From the NCBI GenBank assembly GCA_023663185.1, contig JAMPHY010000009.1, positions 1,751 to 65,750 on the forward strand: a stretch of DNA of 64,000 nt. The letters run 5' to 3'. This document shows, in pieces, positions 47,244-54,785 of the stretch. The DNA comes from Clostridiales bacterium. GTDB taxonomy: Bacteria > Bacillota > Clostridia > Lachnospirales > Lachnospiraceae. Both the position numbers and the translations under genes were made by a program. Positions within the stretch are counted from its first letter, which is position 1, and the number at the start of each line of letters is the position of its first letter. Under the pieces are notes generated by a model. The model had not been told where the DNA came from, made no database searches, and was given only the letters and a program-made list of their open reading frames with translations.

Positions 47244-47885
47244 TTATTTATTTTCTTTCTTTTTCATAATTCCTACATATTTGTAAAATGTACTCACCGC
47301 TATACCCTGCAATTTAGCAAACTGGACAACTGAAATACTTCCATATTCTCCGGATTGAAATTTACTATATTCCTTAATAAATTCTTTCGGTACTCCTGTA
47401 GCTGGTCTGCCTAGCTTTTTACCTTTTGCCTTTGCTACGTCTAAACCCTGCATAACTCTATCATGCATCTTTTCTTTTTCCTGCTGTGCTATATGTGCTT
47501 TTAATGTAACAAAAATATCAATTATCATCTTTGATAAGCTATCATTATTCATTTTTTCCCAATCATTCAGGAATGGAACATCTAAAGCAACTACCCTGAT
47601 TCCTTTTGCTTGTAAATCCTTAATCTCTACAATCACATCATCTGCATTTCTACCTAATCGGTCTACATCAGATATAACCAATATGTCACCAGTTCTAAGC
47701 TGTTTCTTCATATTGTGATAGTTTGGTCTGTTATCCGCTTTTGTTCCTCCGGTAATAACATCAGACACAAATTCATCAATGTTAAATCCATTGTTCACAG
47801 AATATTCAATGATGGTCTGTTGCTGCCTGTCTGTTCTTTGATGATTAGTCGATATCCTCATATATGCAAAAATCTTGTTTTCCAT
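47244..47885 (-). CDS. serine recombinase, resolvase/invertase family
   Basis: 213 residues. Catalytic domain MENKIFAYMRISTNHQRTDRQQQ with the active serine, ILVISDVDRLGRNADDVIVEI, and a C-terminal HTH (VVQFAKLQGIAVSTFYKYV) after LGRPATG. Small serine recombinases resolve or invert DNA between short sites. No flanking inverted repeats or invertible segment were identified. Distinct from the large integrase at the left end. GGAGG lies 8 bases before the ATG. Confidence 0.93.
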   Translation of the reverse strand: MENKIFAYMRISTNHQRTDRQQQTIIEYSVNNGFNIDEFVSDVITGGTKADNRPNYHNMKKQLRTGDILVISDVDRLGRNADDVIVEIKDLQAKGIRVVALDVPFLNDWEKMNNDSLSKMIIDIFVTLKAHIAQQEKEKMHDRVMQGLDVAKAKGKKLGRPATGVPKEFIKEYSKFQSGEYGSISVVQFAKLQGIAVSTFYKYVGIMKKKENK

Positions 47886-48107
47886 CCATAATCCTCCACA
47901 AAATCCATATCCATTTTCATATATGACTTTCTTAGCATATCTATATTGAAATACTTTTTATTATCCCCTACATAAAATCGAATATTTTTATATAAGGTCA
48001 ATACAAGAAAATTCCTTGCATTTTCCACTGTTTCAACCTACTATTTATATATAATAAAATCATGCTGATTTTTCCAAACATCACGCAAAAAATTTTTTAA
48101 GTAGGAG

Positions 48108-48395
48108 ATGATAACGATAGATATAGAACTTAAAGACCGTAACCAGACAAAAGAATTTTTCCACAAGCTACATAGTAAACTGGAAGATATACTATTCTCC
48201 ATCATTCAAAAGATACCAGAAAAATTTATTCCCCACTGTCTCATGAATCGGCTTGAAAAGTATTTAGACAAGCGGATCAGCGAATTAAAACAAGAATCCA
48301 TTAAAATGACTTGGAAGAATATGTATTTACAATCCGCTGTTGATAATATCCATTCCAGGCAGCAGGACACAAAAGAAGCACTTTCAGATGATTAA
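48108..48395 (+). CDS. conserved mobile-element protein, unknown function
   Basis: 95 residues if started at ATG 48108. The body (EFFHKLHSKLEDILFSIIQK, then EKFIPHCLMNRLEKYLDKRI, then MTWKNMYLQSAVDNIHSRQQ) is of a type common on clostridial integrative elements, with no known role. AGGAG abuts the ATG, and similar proteins appear to begin around the ATA codon at 48117 (DIELKDRNQTKE), so the true start is uncertain. A hairpin terminator overlaps the stop. Confidence 0.65.
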   Translation: MITIDIELKDRNQTKEFFHKLHSKLEDILFSIIQKIPEKFIPHCLMNRLEKYLDKRISELKQESIKMTWKNMYLQSAVDNIHSRQQDTKEALSDD

Positions 48396-48415
48396 GTTCA
48401 TCCGTTGGTGCTTCT
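48374..48415 (+). terminator. hairpin overlapping the stop of the gene at 48108
   Basis: AGAAGCAC and GTGCTTCT form the outer stem; GATGA and TCATC form an inner stem. The following T run is short. Confidence 0.5.
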
Positions 48416-48486
48416 CTTAATTTAACATTTCTATTTTTCGACTAAACAAGTTAGACTAATTTCCAAAATGTTAAGTTTTCAGTATG

Positions 48487-48660
48487 CTATGCTTTCTGCA
48501 ATCTTCCAGCCTCAATCTCTTTCAGAAATGCCCTTCCACGCTCATTATAGTAATTACGTCTTTCCTGTGGTGGCATATCTTTAGTCATTTCATAGTTATA
48601 CTCACGCAATTTATGAATATCTTCAATCGTGAAATTAGGACTTAAAATAGGTTTTTCCAT
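48487..48660 (-). CDS. antitoxin-like protein, tandem copy 2
   Basis: 57 residues: MEKPILSPNFTIEDIHKLRE, then YNYEMTKDMPPQERRNYYNE and RGRAFLKEIEAGRLQKA. It is a clear paralogue of the product of the gene immediately upstream (shared FTIEDIHK-REY-YE-TK pattern and NEGGRAFLKE-type ending). It was missed by length filters but is fully open. Third gene of a PIN/antitoxin unit, 2 bases after copy 1. Antitoxin role is inferred from position. Confidence 0.7.
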   Translation of the reverse strand: MEKPILSPNFTIEDIHKLREYNYEMTKDMPPQERRNYYNERGRAFLKEIEAGRLQKA

Positions 48661-48662
48661 AA

Positions 48663-48836
48663 TCATCCTTTTTGCAACTTCCGCTCTTCCATTTCCTTTA
48701 AAAAGGCTCTTCCACCTTCATTATAGAAATTAATCTTTTCCTGCGTAGTCATATTCTTAGTAAGTTCATAATGGTATTCCCTGATTTTATGAATATCCTC
48801 AATGGTAAAATCCGGACTAATAACCAATGCTTCCAT
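48663..48836 (-). CDS. antitoxin-like protein, tandem copy 1
   Basis: 57 residues: MEALVISPDFTIEDIHKIRE, then YHYELTKNMTTQEKINFYNE and GGRAFLKEMEERKLQKG. It starts 2 bases after the PIN gene stop and is followed 2 bases later by its paralogue. Small proteins of this kind ('FTIEDIHKLREYNYE') occur next to PIN-domain genes in Clostridia and are presumed antitoxins. Confidence 0.72.
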   Translation of the reverse strand: MEALVISPDFTIEDIHKIREYHYELTKNMTTQEKINFYNEGGRAFLKEMEERKLQKG

Positions 48837-48838
48837 AG

Positions 48839-49315
48839 TCATTCCTCACTTTCTAACAATACAGAAGGATTCCATATCTCAATCATCTTATATCCTTCTA
48901 AGTTTGTAATCGCCCTTACGCCTCTGATCGTCTTCACATTAACAATATGCTTAAAATTCCACGATATAATACAATCACATTCATTTATAATGGCTGCCCC
49001 TATATGTTGGCAGTCATCAAAACTCTTTTGTGTCAATATACCCATATCAATAATCTTTTCTGCCATCGCCACAACACCGTCCGTAATATCCAATGTTGTG
49101 AACTGGATTTCATTTAAGCAGTCCATAAGTTGTGTTTTCTTCGGCTCAGAACATTTTTGTATCTCTCTTAATGTTACCGTAGACAAATACACATCATACT
49201 TGCCATCTTTGAACATTTCCCATAATTTTCTTGTGTCTGCCATCTTCTCAGGTACATCTTCCTGCAACAAATGACTGACAACCGATGTATCTAAATATAC
49301 CTTCAATTTCCGCAT
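48839..49315 (-). CDS. PIN-domain ribonuclease toxin (VapC-like)
   Basis: 158 residues. LKVYLDTSVVSHLLQEDVP carries the first PIN aspartate; SEPKKTQLMDCLNEI, 'SFDDCQHIGAAIINECDCIISWNFKHIVNVKTI' supply the remaining acidic residues. PIN toxins cut RNA. Two tandem antitoxin-like genes follow with 2-base gaps, so the order is toxin first, unlike most vapBC pairs. The stated function is by family. Confidence 0.88.
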   Translation of the reverse strand: MRKLKVYLDTSVVSHLLQEDVPEKMADTRKLWEMFKDGKYDVYLSTVTLREIQKCSEPKKTQLMDCLNEIQFTTLDITDGVVAMAEKIIDMGILTQKSFDDCQHIGAAIINECDCIISWNFKHIVNVKTIRGVRAITNLEGYKMIEIWNPSVLLESEE

Positions 49316-49460
49316 ATAGCATCACTCCTTAAATCCACTTACTATCATTTTACCCATTTATATTATAATGTATGTTTTACGTCTTTTCAATATTGATGAA
49401 AAATATCGTTGTGGACTGCCTAAATTCCAGACTGTCCACATTAATATATCATTACTTCAA

Positions 49461-49712
49461 CTAAACTAATCCACATAAGCAAGCTATTTTATATATTGGA
49501 TTCCGCAGCCGCTTGCGCTCTGCTTCTTTCCGCTTCTTATTCTCTAACCGTTCCATATAATACAATTGATTGTCCATTGCATTGTATTCCATCATCTGTA
49601 AAGGCGTAAGACTGTCATACATCGTTTTAATGTTCATATCTATTATCTGGTTTCCATCTGGTGTATCAATTATCCTAAAGCTAAACATACTATTTTCCGT
49701 CCTTTCCGCCAT
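49461..49712 (-). CDS. conserved element protein next to sigma-like gene
   Basis: 83 residues: MAERTENSMFSFRIIDTPDG, then NQIIDMNIKTMYDSLTPLQM, a basic helix (ERLENKKRKEAERKRLRN) and the end PIYKIACLCGLV. Proteins with this 'FRIID-DG' head and 'P-Y-ACLCGLV' tail recur on clostridial mobile elements beside sigma-like genes; no function known. It follows the gene at 49737 in the same direction. Confidence 0.6.
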   Translation of the reverse strand: MAERTENSMFSFRIIDTPDGNQIIDMNIKTMYDSLTPLQMMEYNAMDNQLYYMERLENKKRKEAERKRLRNPIYKIACLCGLV

Positions 49713-49736
49713 CTGCTTACTGATTAGGGATTTTCC

Positions 49737-50291
49737 CTAGTCAATCATTTCCGCTAATGCTTTCCTAATCCGCCTTATCTCCACATAATAAGTTGACCGC
49801 CGAATCTCCAATGACAGATAGATTTCTTTACTGCTATATCCGTCAAGTTTCATTTGTGCAATTTTCCGTTGTGTATCTGAAAGATTATTTAAAAATTCCG
49901 TCAATCGCTCCGCTTCCAACATTTCCGATTCAGGGGAATTTCCACTTATATCACCAATGCAATTATAAAGGTTTTCCGTTTCTGAATATTCCGCATCCAG
50001 ACTAACAACCGTTTCCGATGGTTTCCGTTTCTTTGCGTTCTCCGTTCTGAAATGGTTTCCAATCTCCGACCTCATATATTGCTGACTGATAAAAGGAAAT
50101 GCGTATTTTTTCCGCAAATCTTCCCTGCGGTTATATATCTGCACCGCCTTTAAATATCCAAACACGGCTATATCATAATAAGTTTCCACGTCATAACCGT
50201 ATTGGTGCAAAAATCCATATATAAGATTATGGTTTTCCATCGCAAATTTCCGTTCTGCATCTGTCAATTTTTCCAATTTAAAATTATCCAA
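49737..50291 (-). CDS. sigma-70-like protein of mobile elements
   Basis: 184 residues from a TTG at 50291 (GGCAGGA upstream). The N-terminus LTDAERKFAMENHNLIYGFLHQYGYDVETYYDIAVFGYLKAVQIYN resembles sigma region 2, and the C-terminus LSDTQRKIAQMKLDGYSSKEIYLSLEIRRSTYYVEIRRIRKAL resembles region 4. Such proteins are found on conjugative and phage-like elements. A shorter-match relative lies at 51916 on the other side of the IS. Its ability to direct RNA polymerase is not shown. Confidence 0.75.
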   Translation of the reverse strand: MDNFKLEKLTDAERKFAMENHNLIYGFLHQYGYDVETYYDIAVFGYLKAVQIYNRREDLRKKYAFPFISQQYMRSEIGNHFRTENAKKRKPSETVVSLDAEYSETENLYNCIGDISGNSPESEMLEAERLTEFLNNLSDTQRKIAQMKLDGYSSKEIYLSLEIRRSTYYVEIRRIRKALAEMID

Positions 50292-50361
50292 TAATCTATA
50301 TCCTGCCTTTCCAGTGTCGGGGAATTGCCACCGCTGACAACTCCCCTATGTAATTATTTAG

Positions 50362-50414
50362 CCATGAGCAAAACTCCACACATGCAGTATTTATGTGGAT
50401 TTGCGAGGCATGGC
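50362..50414. repeat. long imperfect hairpin left of the IS
   Basis: GCCATGAGCAAAACTCCACA and TGTGGATTTGCGAGGCATGG form a stem of about 20 positions with a few mismatches around a 13-base loop. It lies between the sigma-like gene start and the transposase. It could be a structured end of the IS or a transcription barrier. Confidence 0.6.
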
Positions 50415-50503
50415 AAACCTCTTTATCACTCATATTTATAGAAACAGTCAGCTCCAAATGGTATAATTAAGTTGTCAAAATCAATAACACCTGAAAGGAG
50501 CTG

Positions 50504-51775
50504 ATTGTTATCTATCGTCAGGAAATTTTACAAGACATCCGTCTCTTCACTTCCCAGCCAGCCGCTAAGTTTTATGATTCCTTATTTTTAAATCTTGACC
50601 TCTCATTCGTCCAAGAGTATCCGCCTACCGGACGTAAAGGCTTTTCCAACCATGCTATGCTCTGTTCCTTTATTGTTATGAAATGCGAAGGCTTTTCCAT
50701 GATATCTGACCTTGTTGATTATCTGAATAACAACCTTCTCATTGCACATTACTGCGGTTTTGATATTTCCAAACCGATTCCTTCCTACTGGACTTTTGAC
50801 CGGTTCCTGATGGGCTTCGATAATTCCATCCTCTCTGACATTATGAAGTCACAGGTCCTTTCCCTTGCTGAAAAAGGTATTATTGATACTTCTTTTATAG
50901 GTCTGGATTCCACTCCCGTAGAAGCCAATACCTCTCAGAACAACCCAAAATCTTTTTTCAGCAATAAATTTAATCCTCAAAACCAGCCAAAAGCTGATAA
51001 AGACTGTAACCTTGGCGTACATACCGCTTCCAACCAGACAGATGAGAAAAATTATTCATTCTACTGGGGTTACAAAAACCATGTCCTTGTAGATTGTATC
51101 TCAGGACTTCCCATTTATGAAATAACCACAACCGCTGAAGTTGCTGATTCCACCGTTGCACTGGATATCCTTGCTGATACTCACCGTTTTCTTCCTGTTT
51201 CTGACTGTACCTTTCTTGCAGACAAGGGCTATGATGTCAAAAACATCTACAATCAGGTAAAACAGCTTTATCATGGTGAGTGCATCATCCCTTTGAATAA
51301 AAGAAACACACAAAATCCAAAGCTGCTTCCACAAGGAAATCCTGTCTGCGAAGCCGGGCTTGCCATGTGGAAAGATGGTAAGTTTTCCGACCGTGGTCGT
51401 ACCCGTCAAAAATTTTGTTGTCCGTTAAAAAACTCCTCCGGCACGGACTGCCCCTGCCATCATAAGAACTTTTATAACGGAAAGAAGCATCGCGGCTGCA
51501 CCAGATATATAACGATCCCTGACGACCTGCAGCTTCTTCTTGACCGTGGCAGTAAATATTTCAAGCGCACTTATGCCCTGCGTACAGAATGTGAACGTTA
51601 CAATTCCAGATTCAAAGGTACGGGGCAGGAACGTATGTGGGTAAGGAACAAAAACTCTGTTACAAACCTAAATACCCTTGCCCACATCAGTCTGCTGGCT
51701 GTTGCCATTTCAGCCATCAATATGCCGGGAAGCCAGTCTTACAGAAAATTAAAATCCATAAAACGGACTGCCTGA
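50504..51775 (+). CDS. DDE transposase (IS1182/IS4-like)
   Basis: DDE triad is visible: first Asp in IGLDSTPVEANTSQN, second in FLADKGYDVKNIY, Glu in LRTECERYNSRFKGTG. A Cys/His cluster (CCPLKNSSGTDCPCHHKNF) lies between. 372 residues follow the first ATG (50657), but the frame is open and coding to 50494 (IYRQEILQDIRLFTSQPAAK). The full-length start is then non-ATG: ATT at 50504 or ATC at 50510 after AAAGGAG, giving about 423 residues. Terminal inverted repeats were not resolved, so the IS limits and exact family are open. Confidence 0.85.
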   Translation: MVIYRQEILQDIRLFTSQPAAKFYDSLFLNLDLSFVQEYPPTGRKGFSNHAMLCSFIVMKCEGFSMISDLVDYLNNNLLIAHYCGFDISKPIPSYWTFDRFLMGFDNSILSDIMKSQVLSLAEKGIIDTSFIGLDSTPVEANTSQNNPKSFFSNKFNPQNQPKADKDCNLGVHTASNQTDEKNYSFYWGYKNHVLVDCISGLPIYEITTTAEVADSTVALDILADTHRFLPVSDCTFLADKGYDVKNIYNQVKQLYHGECIIPLNKRNTQNPKLLPQGNPVCEAGLAMWKDGKFSDRGRTRQKFCCPLKNSSGTDCPCHHKNFYNGKKHRGCTRYITIPDDLQLLLDRGSKYFKRTYALRTECERYNSRFKGTGQERMWVRNKNSVTNLNTLAHISLLAVAISAINMPGSQSYRKLKSIKRTA

Positions 51776-51915
51776 TGTTCCCAGCTTTTATAACATCCTT
51801 TCGTCGTAGGTTTTGGACTTACGTCAATTTTACTGTGCATTAAAATATCCTTTTCTTAGATAATGCAATCTGACTGCCAAATTTTAATTTTCGATTCATG
51901 TGTTTTTAATTATTA

Positions 51916-52557
51916 TTAAAATCCGAACACCTCTTTGAATATCTGTCTGAATCCGTCAATATCCCTTTGCAAGTTATAAAGCGTATAGCCGTAAGGGTAC
52001 TGCTTTTCTGTTTTCTTCCATGTCTGGTATTCTGAATATCCTTCTAAAAGTAAATCTAATTCGCATTTCAGGTATTCGCTTGTAAAAGCCTCTTCATCAA
52101 AATCATCTATAATAGTGATACATTTTCTGTAAAATTCCTGAAAAAGCTCTTTAAATATGACTTGTTTTTCAACATTAACCTTATGGTCTATAAACCATGA
52201 TTCAATATGCTGCTCTCTCCCATTGTCGCCCTCTATAACTAAATCAAGGCTACAAGTTCCACCTTCCGGCTTCCGTTTCTGTACAGTCATTGCATTATAA
52301 TAATTTCCCCCTGCACTGTCTAATGACTTGAAAAGAATTGTACTGAATTTATACTGCTGCAAGTGTGGAATATTTAGATACTTTTTAACTGCCCTTAAAT
52401 AATGTAAAATCAAAATATCATACCACTCTTCTTGATCCAGCTTGTTAATTTTCATATACTTAAAAAACAGATTATAGTTTTCTAAGTCGGCGCTAAACGC
52501 CTTTTCTTCTGCTGTCAACGGCTCCATGTTTTTAAGACTAATTCTTTCTTTTTTCAT
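51916..52557 (-). CDS. sigma-like element protein, divergent paralogue
   Basis: 213 residues. The head LTAEEKAFSADLENYNLFFKYMKINKLDQEEWYDILILHYLRAVKKYLN matches the layout of the sigma-like protein at 49737 (LTDAERKFAMENHNLIYGFL...AVFGYLKAVQIYN), including a following QKRKPEGGTCSLD segment like KKRKPSETVVSLD. The C-terminal region-4-like HTH is degenerate (LLEGYSEYQTWKKTEKQYPYGYTLYNLQRDIDGF). AAGGAAGG precedes the ATG. Its operon is the leftward one controlled by the operator array at 53049-53177. Confidence 0.65.
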   Translation of the reverse strand: MKKERISLKNMEPLTAEEKAFSADLENYNLFFKYMKINKLDQEEWYDILILHYLRAVKKYLNIPHLQQYKFSTILFKSLDSAGGNYYNAMTVQKRKPEGGTCSLDLVIEGDNGREQHIESWFIDHKVNVEKQVIFKELFQEFYRKCITIIDDFDEEAFTSEYLKCELDLLLEGYSEYQTWKKTEKQYPYGYTLYNLQRDIDGFRQIFKEVFGF

Positions 52558-52673
52558 AATTAAATACCTACCTTCCTTTGATTGATTATTATTTTTATTG
52601 TGGTATTTCTACCGATAGGGAAGCGGGGAAACTGAATCCACCACAGCTTAACCGTCACTCCCTTTTTATTGCT

Positions 52674-52991
52674 TTAACTGATACGCAACACTGGATAAGT
52701 GTTTATCTTGCTGACTTTTTGATATTCCTCATCAGATAAAATTTTCTTAACTTCATCTTTATTAACTGTTTCCCTTGACTGCCACGCATATGTCGCTTTA
52801 TAATCGGAACCGATATACTACAATATTGGTTCTCCCTTTTTATTGACTGCCTGACATTCCTCAGTTTCTTGTAGGAAATCAATAACTTCATTTTCTAATG
52901 CCTTGATTGCGTTTTCTGTTTCTTCTTTTAATGCTTTAAGGCTTCTTATTTCAGCTACTTTTTTGTTTAATTCTTCCTTTGATATGCACAT
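52674..52991 (-). pseudogene. small phage-type coiled-coil gene with in-frame TAG
   Basis: ATG at 52991 behind CTAGGAGGTAG starts MCISKEELNKKVAEIRSLKA, continuing LKEETENAIKALENEVIDFL. This is the head of a small protein common next to phage and element regulators. Codon 58 is TAG (52818-52820); the frame then continues for 48 codons (YIGSDYKATYAWQSRETVNK, then DEVKKILSDEEYQKVSKINT) to TAA at 52674. The continuation looks coding, so one nonsense mutation or readthrough is likely. Confidence 0.65.
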
Positions 52992-53048
52992 ATAGCTACC
53001 TCCTAGATGATTTTTTATTGTGGTCTTGCTTGACCTTGTAATAACTAT

Positions 53049-53177
53049 ACACTTATTTTAAGTGTACGTATATTGACATTCTCCATAAAACATACACCCG
53101 TTTTTTGTGCATATTATACACTCGTTTTAAGTGTTTATGTAAGTTATGATATTTATTTGTTCACTTGAAATAAGTGT
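53049..53177. promoter_or_regulatory. operator cluster A: four 17-bp dyads
   Basis: Sites at 53049-53065 (ACACTTATTTTAAGTGT), 53094-53110 (ACACCCGTTTTTTGTGC, weaker), 53118-53134 (ACACTCGTTTTAAGTGT) and 53161-53177 (TCACTTGAAATAAGTGT). All fit the dyad ACACT-N7-AAGTGT family. The third lies between the -35 and -10 of the leftward promoter, and the fourth overlaps the -35 of the rightward promoter of the XRE gene. Confidence 0.88.
53113..53142 (-). promoter_or_regulatory. leftward promoter in the switch region
   Basis: On the minus strand TTACAT, 18 bases, TATAAT. The spacer is an operator (53118-53134) and another operator follows the -10 directly, so the repressor would block it. Confidence 0.7.
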
Positions 53178-53193
53178 AGTGGTATGTTATACT
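53165..53193 (+). promoter_or_regulatory. rightward promoter of the XRE repressor gene
   Basis: TTGAAA, 17 bases, TATACT. The -35 overlaps the operator at 53161-53177, which implies autoregulation. Confidence 0.7.
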
Positions 53194-53258
53194 GTTAAAA
53201 AAGAAAAGACACTTTAAAATTTTTTATTATCTATTAAAAAAGCAGGAGGCATTTTTCT

Positions 53259-53471
53259 ATGTTGAAATATAAAATAGATATATTAGATGCTTTAAAAGAA
53301 AAAGGATATACTTCATACAAAATAAGAAAAGATAAATTAATTGGTGAAGCTCAATTAACAAAAATAAGAAATGGTGAAATTGCAAGCAAGGAAACATTAA
53401 ATACAATTTGCAAACTTTTAATATGTCAACCTGGCGACATACTAGAATATATAGAAGCCGACACAGAATAG
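53259..53471 (+). CDS. small XRE-family repressor
   Basis: 70 residues, a single helix-turn-helix: ILDALKEKGYTSYKIRKDKLIGEAQLTKIRNGEIASKETLNTICKLLICQPGDILEYIE. This is the compact Cro-like type with recognition helix near residues 25-40. AGGAGG precedes the ATG. Four 17-bp dyads lie upstream and three downstream, and its own promoter overlaps one of them. It is therefore the probable master switch of the element's leftward and rightward genes. Confidence 0.88.
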   Translation: MLKYKIDILDALKEKGYTSYKIRKDKLIGEAQLTKIRNGEIASKETLNTICKLLICQPGDILEYIEADTE

Positions 53472-53496
53472 AACTATATACATATATAAAATTTAT

Positions 53497-53583
53497 ACAC
53501 TCGTTTCAAGTGTGTGTTATGCACAAGAAACGAGTGTATTTTTTATGCACTATTACATATTTACATGCACTTATTTCAAGTGC
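53497..53583. promoter_or_regulatory. operator cluster B: three 17-bp dyads
   Basis: Sites at 53497-53513 (ACACTCGTTTCAAGTGT), 53521-53537 (GCACAAGAAACGAGTGT, inverse orientation) and 53567-53583 (GCACTTATTTCAAGTGC). Same family as cluster A. They lie between the XRE gene and the promoter at 53644 that drives the rightward genes. Confidence 0.88.
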
Positions 53584-53643
53584 ATAATTATCTTAGCAAA
53601 TCAATCAAACAACAACATAAAGTACCTTGATAATTTAATAGCC

Positions 53644-53672
53644 TTTACACTTTTCATTGAATCCGCTATAAT
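53644..53672 (+). promoter_or_regulatory. promoter of the rightward gene set
   Basis: TTTACA, 17 bases, TATAAT, followed by the small gene at 53718. It lies 60 bases after operator cluster B. Confidence 0.65.
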
Positions 53673-53717
53673 AATTGTAGCATTTAACAAATGTTTCAAT
53701 TTAAAGGCGGGGGAAAT

Positions 53718-53924
53718 ATGGATGTAATAGAAGAAATGAATAATGGTGAAATCATTCAAAAAGGATTAGAAGATTTTAGAAGCATTCAACAGCATATGAT
53801 TTTGGCAAAAGAAGAAAACGCAACAAAAACATATGCCAGCTTAAAAGAACAATATCTTTCTTTAAAAGCATTACTTAATAGTTTAGGCGTAAACATGACC
53901 GATATTGACAAAATCAAAGAATAA
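53718..53924 (+). CDS. 68-residue helical protein, unknown
   Basis: Starts MDVIEEMNNGEIIQKGLEDF at the ATG after GGCGGGGGAA. All helical, no Cys, no membrane segment; ends GVNMTDIDKIKE. First gene of the rightward set under the 53644 promoter. A perfect hairpin with T run follows. No function recognised. Confidence 0.6.
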   Translation: MDVIEEMNNGEIIQKGLEDFRSIQQHMILAKEENATKTYASLKEQYLSLKALLNSLGVNMTDIDKIKE

Positions 53925-53946
53925 CAACTAATCACTAAAAATAAAG

Positions 53947-53988
53947 AGTGTAAAGTCTATTAGATTATCAAGGACTTTACACTTTTTT
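53947..53988 (+). terminator. intrinsic terminator
   Basis: AGTGTAAAGTC and GACTTTACACT are perfectly complementary over 11 bp with a 15-base loop and are followed by TTTTTATTTT. Confidence 0.8.
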
Positions 53989-54006
53989 ATTTTAGGATGT
54001 TATGAG

Positions 54007-54525
54007 ATGAATAAATACTTTAAAGATGTTCACACACTGGAAGAATTAAGAAGACAATACAGGGATTTATTAAAGAAGTATCACCCTGATAACCCACAAG
54101 GTAGCACAGAAGCAACACAAGAAATCAACGCAGAATATGACAGACTTTTCAGAGTATTAAAAGATAGACATGAAAGCGAATCAGCGGACAACAAAGAGAA
54201 CAATGCAAAAACAGACTTCAATAATATGAAATATGACTTTTCAGAAGATCAGAAATTAAGGGATGTATTACAGCAGATTATATTTTTTGATGGTATCAAC
54301 ATTGAGGTGTGCGGCTCGTGGATATGGGCATTTAATTCATATACATATAGAAAAGAATTGAAAGATATTGGTTTTAAATATGCCCCTAAAAAACAAGCTT
54401 GGTATTGGCATAGTGAAGCATTCAGGAAAAAAGGACGCAAGAGCTTATCAATGGACGATATACGCAACTATTATGGAAGTACAGAGATAGAAGCAGAAGA
54501 AACAAAGAGATTGAAACAAGCGTAA
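54007..54525 (+). CDS. J-domain (DnaJ-like) protein of mobile elements
   Basis: 172 residues. N-terminal J domain: LEELRRQYRDLLKKYHPDNPQGSTEATQEINAEYDRLFRVLKD, with the HPD motif that stimulates Hsp70 ATPase. The C-terminal part (ICGSWIWAF-type aromatic region, YTYRKELKDIGFKYAPKKQAWYWHSEAFRKKGRK) is a conserved module of plasmid and element DnaJ-like proteins and may bind a partner. It has no zinc-finger domain of true DnaJ. Probably recruits host DnaK for element replication or gene control; this is inference. Confidence 0.88.
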   Translation: MNKYFKDVHTLEELRRQYRDLLKKYHPDNPQGSTEATQEINAEYDRLFRVLKDRHESESADNKENNAKTDFNNMKYDFSEDQKLRDVLQQIIFFDGINIEVCGSWIWAFNSYTYRKELKDIGFKYAPKKQAWYWHSEAFRKKGRKSLSMDDIRNYYGSTEIEAEETKRLKQA

Positions 54526-54538
54526 ATGTAAGTAAAAA

Positions 54539-54575
54539 ATCAGGGTGTAACCAATCGCAACGGCTACACCCTGAT
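54539..54575 (+). terminator. long hairpin after the J-domain gene
   Basis: ATCAGGGTGTAACC and GGCTACACCCTGAT pair over 14 positions with one mismatch around a 9-base loop. The T run is weak. Confidence 0.55.
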
Positions 54576-54603
54576 ATATAAAAGAAAAGGAAGGTATAAA
54601 AAT

Positions 54604-54753
54604 ATGATGACTATTAAAGAAGCTTATCAATGGATATGGGAAAACACAAACTTAATGCAAGATACAATGATGCTAAATTTTCAGTGTTTATTATATTGTG
54701 TTAGGCATGGGATATTAAAAGAAGTTTATAAAGAACATTTTGCAGTAGCATAA
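54604..54753 (+). CDS. 49-residue protein, unknown
   Basis: MMTIKEAYQWIWENTNLMQD followed by TMMLNFQCLLYCVRHGILKE and a short tail. AAGGAAGG precedes the double ATG. Not recognised; located between two hairpins in the rightward set. Confidence 0.5.
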   Translation: MMTIKEAYQWIWENTNLMQDTMMLNFQCLLYCVRHGILKEVYKEHFAVA

Positions 54754-54785
54754 GCAATTATAAAAAGAGAAGGAGATCAAACACT

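Noticed and set aside
48108-49274. Rightward open frame 48771-49274 as a gene
   Set aside because: It is antisense to the PIN toxin gene and the first antitoxin-like gene, which have clear family patterns and ribosome sites.
50420-51850. Terminal inverted repeats of the IS
   Set aside because: No convincing matching ends could be found by eye, so exact IS limits and target duplication are not claimed.
53041-53583. Possible CRISPR-like array from repeated 17-bp units
   Set aside because: The units are dyad-symmetric, irregularly spaced, in both orientations and overlap promoters; they fit operators, not direct repeats with spacers.
53512-53727. Rightward 71-residue open frame between the XRE gene and 53718
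   Set aside because: It runs through the operators and promoter, has no ribosome site, and has an unlikely composition.
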